A DNA stretch of 64,000 nt from Alphaproteobacteria bacterium (GTDB lineage: Bacteria > Pseudomonadota > Alphaproteobacteria > CAAHEQ01 > UBA3637). The stretch spans positions 1 to 64,000 of the forward strand of contig JAFPYS010000002.1 in assembly GCA_017412085.1 (NCBI GenBank). The letters run 5' to 3'. The notes below the pieces were generated by a model. The model was given only the letters and a program-made list of their open reading frames with translations, had not been told where the DNA came from and made no database searches. Made by a program: the position numbers and the translations under genes. Below are positions 9,195-17,242 of this stretch, in pieces (position 1 is the first letter of the stretch; every line of letters begins with the position of its first letter).

Positions 9195-10901
9195 GTGTTT
9201 ATTAAGCGGGGGATTTTTGTTTGCTTATTACTGATGTGTGTGGGAATTGCACAGGCAGCAACCAGCGATCGCGTTTTAAAGAAAACTGACATTCAAACAT
9301 ACAAAAATATCTTTTTGAATCAGAAAAAATCACAATTTAACACAGCGCGCCAATCCGAAAAAAAACTGACAAATAAATCATTATTGGGGTATGTGTTGTT
9401 TGATCGATACTTTTCAAAAAAATATCCCACCTCTCAAAAAGAAATTATTCAGTGGATGGACACTTATTCCGATTTACCTGTCGCCGTTGATATATACGCC
9501 TTGGGCCGTCAAAAAAATATCAAGAACTTAAAGCGCCCCAAGGGATTATTTGGTTCAAATACTAAAGCGTGTTCCGCTCCCTCAAGGCAAGAGCCAATAG
9601 ATCTGGTTTCTAATTTATCATTAGATTATTTGTCTGGCGAGGAAAAAACAAATACCAGCAAAAAAATGCGTGAATTTATTAGATTGTTAAGCAAAGGGCA
9701 TCTTGAACAAGCCGAGACAGCATTAAATGAAAAGGCCTTAACGCATCCTCTAAAACAACATGATTTAGATAAAGCACGCACAGCATTGGCATTCAGCTAT
9801 CTTTTATCTGGAAATAATGAAAAAGCCTTGGATTTATCAAAACAGGCTATGGGATATTATTTCACAAAAGTGCCTTTATCGTTATGGGTCGCGGGATTGG
9901 CTAACTGGCGACTGGGAAATTTAGAAGATGCCGCTGATTATTTTTCAGATTTAGCGGATATGGATGATGCCTCAACGGCGCTGCGTGTTCGTGCTGCATA
10001 TTGGGCCGCCCGCGCTTATTTGGGATCGGGAAAATATACCAAGGTTGTTCCTTATTTGGAAAAGGCCGCCACCGCCCCACGTAATTTTTATGGTATGTTG
10101 GCCGCCCGCGCTTTGGGTCAAGATTTAAATTATGTTTGGGATACACCTTCAACTGCCAGCGATGAAATAGCCGCCAATTTTTCGCATCCCGCATTGGAAC
10201 GTTTTTATGCTTTACGTCAAATTGGACAAGATGAATGGGCTTCCCAGGAATTATCAAAATTGTACTTAGAAGCAGATGATGAAGCCAAAGGATTATTAAT
10301 GATGATTTCTGAGAAAAACAAATTTGATGACGCGTTGATGAGTTTAACCGGCACATTACAAGGAGAAGAAGCACGCTATCCGATGCCCGCTTGGGAGCCA
10401 CAAGGGGGATGGCAATTAGACAAAGCTTTGGTGTACGCCTTTGTCCGCCAAGAATCATGTTTTAACAATCGTGCCGAAAGCTATGTGGGGGCTCTGGGAC
10501 TTATGCAGATTATGCCGGATACCGCAAAAGAAACAGCCCAATTTTTACAGTGTCGTTTTTCCAAACACTCTTTAAAAGATCCCGCCTATAATCTACGTCT
10601 CGGACAGGCCTATTTGATGCGTCTGATGAACGAATATCCGCAAGTTCAAAACAATTTGATGTTCTTGGCCGCCGCCTATAATGCTGGACCGGGCAATTTA
10701 AACAAATGGCAAAATCAAATGAGTTTCAACGACGATCCGTTGTTATTCCTGGAAGTTTTACCCTCCAAAGAAACACGCGGATTTATTGAACGCATCTTGG
10801 TCAATTATTGGATTTATCGTAACTTGATGGGGCAATCTTTGGAAACATTAGATGATGTTGTCCAAGGAAAGTGGCCACTTTACATAGATGCCGCAGGATA
10901 A
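9195..10901 (+). CDS. slt: Soluble lytic murein transglycosylase
   Basis: Cleaves the glycan strand of peptidoglycan, leaving 1,6-anhydro-MurNAc ends. About 568 residues: signal peptide (hydrophobic IFVCLLLMCVGIAQA), a long alpha-helical superhelical region with TPR-like repeats (roughly 140-380), then the C-terminal SLT catalytic domain with the catalytic Glu in FVRQESCF, GALGLMQIMP, and AAAYNAGPGN. The start is GTG at 9195, chosen on ribosome-site spacing; TTG at 9189 is an alternative. It follows the secreted-protein gene directly. With ldcA, the Mur ligase and anmK in this window it completes much of a murein turnover route. The 3' end overlaps the convergent gene by 22 bases. Confidence 0.93.
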   Translation: MFIKRGIFVCLLLMCVGIAQAATSDRVLKKTDIQTYKNIFLNQKKSQFNTARQSEKKLTNKSLLGYVLFDRYFSKKYPTSQKEIIQWMDTYSDLPVAVDIYALGRQKNIKNLKRPKGLFGSNTKACSAPSRQEPIDLVSNLSLDYLSGEEKTNTSKKMREFIRLLSKGHLEQAETALNEKALTHPLKQHDLDKARTALAFSYLLSGNNEKALDLSKQAMGYYFTKVPLSLWVAGLANWRLGNLEDAADYFSDLADMDDASTALRVRAAYWAARAYLGSGKYTKVVPYLEKAATAPRNFYGMLAARALGQDLNYVWDTPSTASDEIAANFSHPALERFYALRQIGQDEWASQELSKLYLEADDEAKGLLMMISEKNKFDDALMSLTGTLQGEEARYPMPAWEPQGGWQLDKALVYAFVRQESCFNNRAESYVGALGLMQIMPDTAKETAQFLQCRFSKHSLKDPAYNLRLGQAYLMRLMNEYPQVQNNLMFLAAAYNAGPGNLNKWQNQMSFNDDPLLFLEVLPSKETRGFIERILVNYWIYRNLMGQSLETLDDVVQGKWPLYIDAAG

Positions 10902-11479
10902 CGAATTTCTTTCCAGCGATGAGTCCCTCGGCGACAAAAACGTCGAATCTGGACAGTTTTATCCTTTTCAGGCAAATCTCGAATTGATTGAACACACTTG
11001 GCAATACCACGCGCAAACAATTCGTCTTGAATATCCGATACCTTTCCTTCTTTAACATCTTTATCGTGCATGTGCTTCATTTCAATCATCATTGCAACCA
11101 TGTGCGTTGGACGAAAAGTCGTATGTAATGAATGCAATACTTGATCTTGTTTATTCAATAACGATTCACGGTTAGTAAAAGGTCTTGGATAAACCGCCCT
11201 TAAAACATTCAACATTTGTTGACGCGCAAAAGGATTGTGGTTAGCCTCAATTTCATGAACCAAACTGCTTGCAAAAAACAGCTGTCCCAACGTATGAATC
11301 ATCATCGAAAAAATAGCGCGATGAGCCGGTGACAATTCTTCATAAAAATTATGAATTACTTGTTTATCTGCCTTAACAAGTGGCGCATACGTCCCCAATG
11401 ACAAATGAGGAATGGAACCAACCTTTTTATTTTTGTCATATATCGGTGTATCTGTGTAAAAAATTTCTATATCTAACAT
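10880..11479 (-). CDS. Hypothetical 199-residue protein
   Basis: Starts at an ATG with AGGAGAAAA in front. No signal peptide or membrane span is seen. The middle is helical with HRAIFSMMIHTLGQLFFASSL and a His/Met-rich stretch (MVAMMIEMKHMHDKD); the tail is Arg-rich (RRFCRRGTHRWKEI). I do not recognise a family. It is convergent with slt (22-base overlap) and precedes the coiled-coil gene on the other side by about 75 bases. The unusual His/Met content might reflect metal binding, but no defined motif supports that. Confidence 0.7.
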   Translation of the reverse strand: MLDIEIFYTDTPIYDKNKKVGSIPHLSLGTYAPLVKADKQVIHNFYEELSPAHRAIFSMMIHTLGQLFFASSLVHEIEANHNPFARQQMLNVLRAVYPRPFTNRESLLNKQDQVLHSLHTTFRPTHMVAMMIEMKHMHDKDVKEGKVSDIQDELFARGIAKCVQSIRDLPEKDKTVQIRRFCRRGTHRWKEIRYPAASM

Positions 11480-11553
11480 TTTTTCTCCTAAAAAAGTGAA
11501 AGATATTTTAGTCTAAAAAATGTTTTTTGTCAAGTGTTTTTCACTTGCTCAGT

Positions 11554-11787
11554 CTAGGCGGCGCGCGCTTTCATCGCCTGCTTTGCCAGCACAATTTGCA
11601 GTTTTAAGGCTTTCTTTTTATCCTTAACATCTTTCGTGGCTTGTTGTTTGGCTCTTTGTGCCTCTTCAAGCTCGTGCTGACGTTGGGCATAAAAATCGGC
11701 GCGTCTTTGCTCAAGGATGCGCCGTTTTTCAAGTTCTTTTAGCTGCCGCTCGGATTGTTGTTTTACTTGGTCGTTGTCTTGTTCCAT
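11554..11787 (-). CDS. Small coiled-coil protein
   Basis: 77 residues from the ATG at 11787, chosen because AAGGAG lies about five bases upstream (an in-frame start 15 bases earlier would contain that site). Almost the whole chain is a highly charged helix with heptad character (KQQSERQLKELEKRRILEQ; RQHELEEAQRAKQQATKDVK), ending in a Lys/Ala tail. No known family. It may be a structural or nucleic-acid-binding helix; function unknown. Confidence 0.6.
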   Translation of the reverse strand: MEQDNDQVKQQSERQLKELEKRRILEQRRADFYAQRQHELEEAQRAKQQATKDVKDKKKALKLQIVLAKQAMKARAA

Positions 11788-11921
11788 CTGGACTCCTTTC
11801 ATTCAACAGTTACATTATATCATAAAAGCGAAATTTTGTCAAAAAGAACATAAACATTCTTTTAAAACGCGCGCTAAAGAATGGAAGTATAAATTTGTCA
11901 TTATTGAGATCAGTATTGTAG

Positions 11922-11936
11922 GGGACAGACTGTCCC
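11922..11936. repeat. Perfect 15-base palindrome in an intergenic region
   Basis: GGGACAG-A-CTGTCCC, an exact inverted repeat with a single central base, flanked by extra GG. It sits between two minus-strand genes. It could be a protein-binding dyad or one copy of a dispersed palindromic repeat; only one copy was noticed in the window. Confidence 0.5.
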
Positions 11937-11967
11937 TGGCATTGTTCTATAATTAAATTGATACGAT

Positions 11968-12000
11968 AATGCCCCCGATGAAACGGAGGCATTATTTTTA
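11968..12000. terminator. Terminator-like hairpin after the FadL gene
   Basis: A 10-bp stem (AATGCCCCCG / CGGAGGCATT, one wobble on the transcript) around a six-base loop. The T-rich tail (ATTTTTATT) is on the plus strand, while the gene it follows (stop at 12019) is on the minus strand, so orientation is ambiguous. Confidence 0.55.
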
Positions 12001-12018
12001 TTATTCCCTACACCATTT

Positions 12019-13248
12019 TTAGAAGTGGTACTGGGCGCTCAAACCGAAACTATTGATTTGCGTTTTATAAGTACCATGAATGGTTGAGGTGCCTGTTTTA
12101 CTGGCCCGACTGTTTACCCGAGCCTTACCCCAGAACATATGGAAATAGCTGGCATCAAATTGCCAATTGCCCTTCATATAGCTGGCACCAATGCTGGCAA
12201 TCCAGCGGTTTGCATCTGGCACACGCGCTGTCCGGTGTTCAGGATCTTTCACGGCACCTTGGTCATAGGCTAAACCTGTACGGAAAGTCAAGTTCTTGCA
12301 ATAATGGTAGTCTACACCACCGGAAATTGTCCATGTATTACGCCAACTTTCATTAACCTGTGATGGGCTGGCTCCTAAAGGTGCTAATGCTGTCGAGTCA
12401 ATGGACAACAAATCAAAACGGCTCCATCTTGTCCAACGCGCCATAGCGGATAATCCGAATTTGCCAACTTCTTGATAGGCGGTAAGTTGAATGTGCTCCG
12501 GATCAACCAGCTTCGTACTGCTGATACCTTCTAAATTACCAGCAAGAGGATGTTGCAAATGGTGTTTTCCCTTGATGTTTTGAACGACGGGTGAACGATA
12601 AGCGATACCAAAGCGTGTCGTTTTTGTTGGCGAAATCATGATGCCGGCATTCCAACCGTGTCCCCAACCATCCGCATTCATATCGGACATTTTTCCGTCG
12701 CGCACATATGGATTTGTGCTGTTTGTTAAACGAGCTTCCATGCGTTCAAAGATGAAGCCGGCACCGATGCTTAACCATTCTAAGGGCTTCCATGCCAAAG
12801 ATGGGTTAATATCAATAGCTGTAATTTCGCTGGTCAAGGCGTGTGTGCGGCCAAACCAGGACTTATTATAGTATGTTCCCAACCCGAATGGGGCGTAAAC
12901 ACCAACGCCGATTCGCCAATTTTTATATGCATATTGACCAAATCCATGAGGAATGATTTTAAAGTTACGCAGCTTGCCTTTATCCCCTATGCGTGGCCCA
13001 TCATCCAAATGACCATTCATGTTGGAATGGATATCCATTGCCATCGCACCCAATTGCATACCAGATTGTTTCAGCGTCATACCTGCTGGGTTAAAAGCGA
13101 TTGCAGAATAATCGTCACCAACAATACCTGCGCCGCCGAAGGCACGACCCGCACTTGTTACAGAATATTCTTGCAGCTGATAACCACCAGCCCAAGAGGC
13201 CGTAGAGGCCAATAATAAAGACATAAACAATGTTGTTTTCAGTTTCAT
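12019..13248 (-). CDS. FadL/OmpP1-family outer-membrane protein
   Basis: 409 residues, outer-membrane beta-barrel of the long-chain fatty acid and hydrophobic compound transporter family. Signal peptide MKLKTTLFMSLLLASTASWA, then the conserved FadL hatch start GGYQLQEYSVTSAGRAFGG and DDYSAIAFNPAGMT (NPAGM motif). The rest alternates strands and loops and ends with ...LSAQYHF, a C-terminal aromatic suitable for BAM recognition. Single-gene unit with a promoter candidate at 13302-13330 and GAAAGGG ribosome site. The substrate cannot be read from the sequence. Confidence 0.92.
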   Translation of the reverse strand: MKLKTTLFMSLLLASTASWAGGYQLQEYSVTSAGRAFGGAGIVGDDYSAIAFNPAGMTLKQSGMQLGAMAMDIHSNMNGHLDDGPRIGDKGKLRNFKIIPHGFGQYAYKNWRIGVGVYAPFGLGTYYNKSWFGRTHALTSEITAIDINPSLAWKPLEWLSIGAGFIFERMEARLTNSTNPYVRDGKMSDMNADGWGHGWNAGIMISPTKTTRFGIAYRSPVVQNIKGKHHLQHPLAGNLEGISSTKLVDPEHIQLTAYQEVGKFGLSAMARWTRWSRFDLLSIDSTALAPLGASPSQVNESWRNTWTISGGVDYHYCKNLTFRTGLAYDQGAVKDPEHRTARVPDANRWIASIGASYMKGNWQFDASYFHMFWGKARVNSRASKTGTSTIHGTYKTQINSFGLSAQYHF

Positions 13249-13301
13249 TTTTTCCCTTTCAGTTATTAAAGTATTTATATTTATTTCACTTTAATGACGC
13301 T

Positions 13302-13330
13302 ATTATTACACTTTTGTGACAACAATGCAA
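13302..13330 (-). promoter_or_regulatory. Possible promoter of the FadL gene
   Basis: Minus-strand TTGCAT (13325-13330), 17 bases, AATAAT (13302-13307), about 54 bases upstream of the ATG. The elements are moderate matches. Confidence 0.45.
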
Positions 13331-13394
13331 CAAAAAAATTCACAAACATCAAAAAAGATGCTTCAAAACTTTAAAAGTGATTGTAAATAAAGAA

Positions 13395-13910
13395 TTATTT
13401 TTTCTTTTTTTGGGATTGTTCTTTTTGTTTAAATCCAAAAACAATCCATTGGACGGCACAAGCCAACACAAACGGCACATAGAACAAAAGCAACGCATAC
13501 AACAAGAAGACAAACGCCCCAAAATTATAATAACTCACGCTGATCTTTTGTGCTAAATATTTTTGTTCGCTGCCGCAACTGCCGGGATTCCTTAACTTTG
13601 AACAATCCGCATGCAAGACATCATTGACGTGCTTCCAAGATCCAAATGTGGCCCGCCAGCGTTCAAAATCTGTCTCTAAATCACAAAAATTACATTTATA
13701 TGGATAATGTTCAAAGACAAAGCGCTGTTGTTTTTCAGGAGCAGAAACCACCGCATGACGAAGCGTTGTGTTTTCGCTTACGTGTACTTTTGTTAAGAAG
13801 GCCCATGTTGGCACCAATGCAATCAAAATACCCAATACAACGCACAACCGACGTGCCCCGTCATTTTTTAAATACGATACTGTAAAAATGTTTTTGAATA
13901 ATTTTTTCAT
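13395..13910 (-). CDS. Small membrane protein with periplasmic Cys-containing loop
   Basis: 171 residues. One N-terminal membrane span (about 22-40), a periplasmic segment of about 90 residues with four cysteines (KCNFCDLE, ADCSK, GSCGSE), and a second long hydrophobic region (about 128-160) before a Lys-rich cytoplasmic tail. The CxxC in the loop could bind metal or form a disulfide. Preceded by GGAGGG about six bases before ATG. Not recognised; monocistronic between fadL and gap. Confidence 0.7.
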   Translation of the reverse strand: MKKLFKNIFTVSYLKNDGARRLCVVLGILIALVPTWAFLTKVHVSENTTLRHAVVSAPEKQQRFVFEHYPYKCNFCDLETDFERWRATFGSWKHVNDVLHADCSKLRNPGSCGSEQKYLAQKISVSYYNFGAFVFLLYALLLFYVPFVLACAVQWIVFGFKQKEQSQKKKK

Positions 13911-13966
13911 ATACCCTCCTTTTTTAATTTTTTTCAGTGTACAATATTTCCTTTTTTATGTCAACA

Positions 13967-13997
13967 AATAAAAACACCCCCGATTTGTCGGGAGTGT
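13967..13997 (-). terminator. Rho-independent terminator of gap
   Basis: Minus strand ACACTCCCGA / TCGGGGGTGT, a 10-bp stem with one wobble and CAAA loop, followed by TTTTT, about 24 bases beyond the gap stop. Confidence 0.85.
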
Positions 13998-14020
13998 CTT
14001 TACGTTTTAATCGGCTGTGA

Positions 14021-15028
14021 TTATAACAATTTGCCCATTGCAACGGCTGTGTCCAACATACGATTGGAGAATCCCCATTCGTTGTCATACCAGCTCATGA
14101 TGCGCAATTGTGTGCCACCCATTACCTTTGTGCCGTTGGCATCAAATGTGGAAGAGTGAGCATCATGTGTAAAGTCAATGCTGACCAACTTTTCTGTGTT
14201 GTAGCCCAAAACGCCTTTGAGTTCGCCTTCTGCGGCGGCCTTCATGGCGGCGTTCACTTCGTCAACGGTTACTTCTTTTTCCATAATGAAGTTAGCGTCG
14301 ACCAAAGAGACATCTGGGGTTGGTACGCGAATCGACACGCCATCCAATTTACCAGCCAATTCTGGCATCACCAAGCCGATGGCTTTAGCAGCACCGGTCT
14401 TTGTTGGAATCATACTCATTGCGGCAGCACGAGCGCGATACAAATCCTTGTGCAATTGATCCAAAATCTTTTGATCGTTTGTATAGCTGTGAATTGTTGT
14501 CATAAAGCCTTGCTTAATTCCAAAAGTCTTTTGCAACACATAAACCACAGGAGCCAAACAGTTTGTTGTGCAGGACGCATTGGAAACAACCAAATCTTCG
14601 GCTGTTAATGTGTTTTGGTTCACGCCGTACACGATTGTTTTGTCGGCACCTTCAGATGGAGCAGACACCAACACGCGTTTGGCACCAGCTTGCAAATGTA
14701 CTTGAGCTTTCTCTTTGGATGTAAAGATACCTGTGCATTCAAACACAATATCAACACCCATTTCGCCCCATGGCAATTGCGTTGGATCTTTTTGAGCAAT
14801 CACGCGAGTTTTTTTGTCGCCTGCCAACAAGTAATCACCTTCGGCGCGGATATCCATGTCCAATTTTCTGTGAACAGAATCATACTTTAATAAATAAGCA
14901 TTGGCAGCGGCATCGCCCAAATCGTTAATGGCGACGATATCCACATCATCACGGCCAGATTCCAACCAGGCACGATATACCAAACGGCCAATACGGCCAA
15001 ACCCATTAATAGCAACTTTTACAGTCAT
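14021..15028 (-). CDS. gap: Glyceraldehyde-3-phosphate dehydrogenase, type I
   Basis: 335 residues. NAD-binding start KVAINGFGRIGRLVYRA, catalytic Cys in SNASCTTNCLAP, and the C-terminal SWYDNEWGFSNRM region are all present. Converts glyceraldehyde-3-phosphate to 1,3-bisphosphoglycerate in the cytoplasm, feeding the pgk product at 4.1-5.3 kb. It is a single-gene unit with its own promoter (15078-15107), an AAAGGAAAA ribosome site and a strong terminator. Confidence 0.97.
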   Translation of the reverse strand: MTVKVAINGFGRIGRLVYRAWLESGRDDVDIVAINDLGDAAANAYLLKYDSVHRKLDMDIRAEGDYLLAGDKKTRVIAQKDPTQLPWGEMGVDIVFECTGIFTSKEKAQVHLQAGAKRVLVSAPSEGADKTIVYGVNQNTLTAEDLVVSNASCTTNCLAPVVYVLQKTFGIKQGFMTTIHSYTNDQKILDQLHKDLYRARAAAMSMIPTKTGAAKAIGLVMPELAGKLDGVSIRVPTPDVSLVDANFIMEKEVTVDEVNAAMKAAAEGELKGVLGYNTEKLVSIDFTHDAHSSTFDANGTKVMGGTQLRIMSWYDNEWGFSNRMLDTAVAMGKLL

Positions 15029-15077
15029 TTTAATTTTCCTTTCATGTTAAAATACGACTTTCTGAAATCGTGGTTTT

Positions 15078-15107
15078 GATATAAGCATATTTTGAATAAA
15101 AATGCAA
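15078..15107 (-). promoter_or_regulatory. Promoter of gap
   Basis: Minus-strand TTGCAT (15102-15107), 18 bases, TATATC (15078-15083), about 50 bases before the start codon. Confidence 0.5.
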
Positions 15108-15117
15108 GAAAAAAGAA

Positions 15118-15150
15118 ACAAAAACTCCACGATCTCAAGGTGAGAGAGTT
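15118..15150 (-). terminator. Terminator of the miaB-phoH-ybeY-tlyC run
   Basis: Minus-strand AACTC..GAGTT outer stem and TCTCA..TGAGA inner stem followed by a T-rich tail, a few bases past the tlyC stop. Confidence 0.55.
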
Positions 15151-15153
15151 TTT

Positions 15154-16023
15154 TTATTTCTTCTTTTTGGATTTCGGTTTCTTTTTTAAACCTTCAAAGT
15201 GTGTAATTTTTACTTTTTTAATACGCCGCGAATCAACATCCACAACCTGAAATTTCAAACCGCTGGCGTGTGTAATAATCTCGCCACGATAGGGCAAACG
15301 CCCCGCAATATGGAAAACAAATCCACCAACCGTATCAATTTCTGTTTCTTTGTCTTCATTTGTTAAGAACGAGCCCACCAAATTTTCCAATGCCGCCAAT
15401 TCTACACGTGCATCCGCCTCAATCACTCTGGGGGAAATTTGTTTCAGTTCTGGTGGCGAATCCAACATGTCATGTTCGTCTTCAATCTCGCCCACAATTT
15501 CTTCCAACAAATCTTCAAGGGTAATCAAACCCAACGTGCCACCAAACTCATCCACAACAACTGCCAGCTGCATCGCTTTGGCCTGCATTTCACGCAACAA
15601 ATCTAATCCACGCATTGACGGCGCCACAAACACAACATGGTGATTCATAATCTTCGCCACATCAATGGGTTTTCTTTCCAAAATAGCACTTAACAGATCC
15701 TTTGTATGCAGTACACCCACAATGTTATCTAAATTCTTTTCATACACGGGCATACGCGTATATTTATCTTTCAAAACAACTTTCTTCAATTCTTCTTGGG
15801 TCGCATTAACAGGAATAGCCACCATCTGAGCCCGCGGGATTGCAATGTCTGAAGCCCTTTTATCGCGCAATTTAAAGACATTTTTCAACATCAACATCTC
15901 ATCATCGTCCACCAAAACATCGTCCCCGCGTTCCTCACGCGCGTCCATGATTTCTTCAACCGTTTCGATGGCTTCTTCTTCCTCTGGATGTTTTTCAAAA
16001 ATATCTTTGATTTTATCGAACAT
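15154..16023 (-). CDS. tlyC: CBS-domain protein of the CorC/TlyC (hemolysin C-like) family
   Basis: 289 residues. Acidic N-terminus, then RDKRASDIAIPRAQMVAIP leading into two CBS domains (about 70-195), with VVDEFGGTLGLITLEDLLEE typical of the family, and a C-terminal transporter-associated domain (FHIAGRLPYRGE). The Lys-rich tail is unusual but common in this genome. No membrane DUF21 domain, so it is the soluble form. The family is tied to Mg/Co efflux and, in older literature, to haemolysis; its function here is unproven. The ATG follows the ybeY stop with no gap and its GGAG lies inside the end of ybeY. Confidence 0.9.
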   Translation of the reverse strand: MFDKIKDIFEKHPEEEEAIETVEEIMDAREERGDDVLVDDDEMLMLKNVFKLRDKRASDIAIPRAQMVAIPVNATQEELKKVVLKDKYTRMPVYEKNLDNIVGVLHTKDLLSAILERKPIDVAKIMNHHVVFVAPSMRGLDLLREMQAKAMQLAVVVDEFGGTLGLITLEDLLEEIVGEIEDEHDMLDSPPELKQISPRVIEADARVELAALENLVGSFLTNEDKETEIDTVGGFVFHIAGRLPYRGEIITHASGLKFQVVDVDSRRIKKVKITHFEGLKKKPKSKKKK

Positions 16024-16461
16024 TTAAACTCCTTTATATGGGTCTGCATACCCCAATTGACGCATTAACTTTGTTTCCATCTTTTCCATTTTTTGCGCTT
16101 GTTTTTCTGTTAAATGGTCATATTTTTGCAAATGTAAAGTCCCGTGTGTCAGCAAGTGGGCCAAATGCGCCGCAAAAGTTTTTCCTTGAGCAATTGCCTC
16201 GTCGCGTGTCACACCATAAGCCACAATAATATCACCGGCCAGAGGCCATTCATTTTCAAAAGAAAGCACATTCGTTGGCTTATCTTTTTTGCGATATCGT
16301 TTATTCAGCAATTGCACAAAATCATTATCCGCCAACACAACGGAAATTTGTACATCTGGCTTGCCCTTCCAAGCATTCTGAATTACCTTGCGACAAAATC
16401 TTTTTAACAAAAGTTTTTTAAGGTAAAAATGCTTATCTAAAACTTGAACGTCTATCTGCAT
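16024..16461 (-). CDS. ybeY: Endoribonuclease YbeY (rRNA maturation factor)
   Basis: 145 residues. A zinc-dependent RNase for 16S rRNA 3' maturation and ribosome quality control. The zinc signature appears as LTHGTLHLQKYDH (three His; the usual Gly before Tyr is Lys). The N-terminal strand region SVVLADNDFVQLLNKRYRKKDKPTNVLSFE is also typical. Start overlaps the phoH stop by one base (TAATG), and tlyC follows directly, so the three genes are translationally linked. Confidence 0.93.
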   Translation of the reverse strand: MQIDVQVLDKHFYLKKLLLKRFCRKVIQNAWKGKPDVQISVVLADNDFVQLLNKRYRKKDKPTNVLSFENEWPLAGDIIVAYGVTRDEAIAQGKTFAAHLAHLLTHGTLHLQKYDHLTEKQAQKMEKMETKLMRQLGYADPYKGV

Positions 16462-17132
16462 TATTTTGTCTCTTTATCTTTTGCATAAGCGTTCACAATT
16501 TTGGAAACCAGTCCATGACGCACAACATCCCGCTCATCAAATTCCACAAAGGCAATCTCGTCGACATCTTTCAAAATGCGCTCTGCATCTTTCAAACCAG
16601 ATTCCACGCCACGGGGCAAATCTGTTTGTGTCAAGTCGCCATTGATTACCATTTTTGACCCTTCGCCCAAACGCGTTAAGAACATCTTCATTTGCATTGG
16701 CGTCGTATTTTGTGCCTCATCCAAAATGACAACAGCATGAGACAGCGTCCGACCACGCATATACGCCAAAGGCGCAATTTCGATCTCACCATTCTCAATT
16801 TTTTTATCCACAACATCGCGTGGCATCATTTCATACAAGGCATCATACAATGGGCGCAAATAAGGATCGATCTTTTCTTTCAAATCACCCGGCAAAAAGC
16901 CCAAATTCTCCCCCGCTTCCACAGCCGGACGGGTTAAAATGATTTTATCAACTTTATTGGCCTCCATATCAGCCACAGCCTTTGCTACCGCCAAGAAGGT
17001 TTTACCTGTACCTGCGGGCCCCAAACCAAATGTCATATCATGTGTATTCATCGCTTCTACAAATGCGCTTTGATTTGCGGTTCTTGGGTTAATATGCCTT
17101 AACTTTGTTTTTAATGTTAATTCTTCTGTCAT
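16461..17132 (-). CDS. phoH: PhoH-like ATPase (YbeZ type), N-terminally short
   Basis: 223 residues from the ATG at 17132, chosen because AAGGA lies nine bases upstream; a TTG nine bases earlier touches that site. Walker A is GPAGTGKT, Walker [10 protein letters not shown], followed by [12 protein letters not shown], the PhoH hallmark. The alphaproteobacterial proteins are usually about 320-350 residues with an N-terminal KH-like part; here only the ATPase domain remains. Works with YbeY in RNA metabolism by family association. Placed between miaB and ybeY in the classic order. Confidence 0.92.
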   Translation of the reverse strand: MTEELTLKTKLRHINPRTANQSAFVEAMNTHDMTFGLGPAGTGKTFLAVAKAVADMEANKVDKIILTRPAVEAGENLGFLPGDLKEKIDPYLRPLYDALYEMMPRDVVDKKIENGEIEIAPLAYMRGRTLSHAVVILDEAQNTTPMQMKMFLTRLGEGSKMVINGDLTQTDLPRGVESGLKDAERILKDVDEIAFVEFDERDVVRHGLVSKIVNAYAKDKETK

Positions 17133-17242
17133 GTTAATCAATCCTTTCGTTCTTTGCAGTATACTTAATTTTCGTTAACTTGTCAAAGGTTATCATGTTT
17201 AAACAAATGCAACCATTCACACAATGCCGTTATTTAACATTT

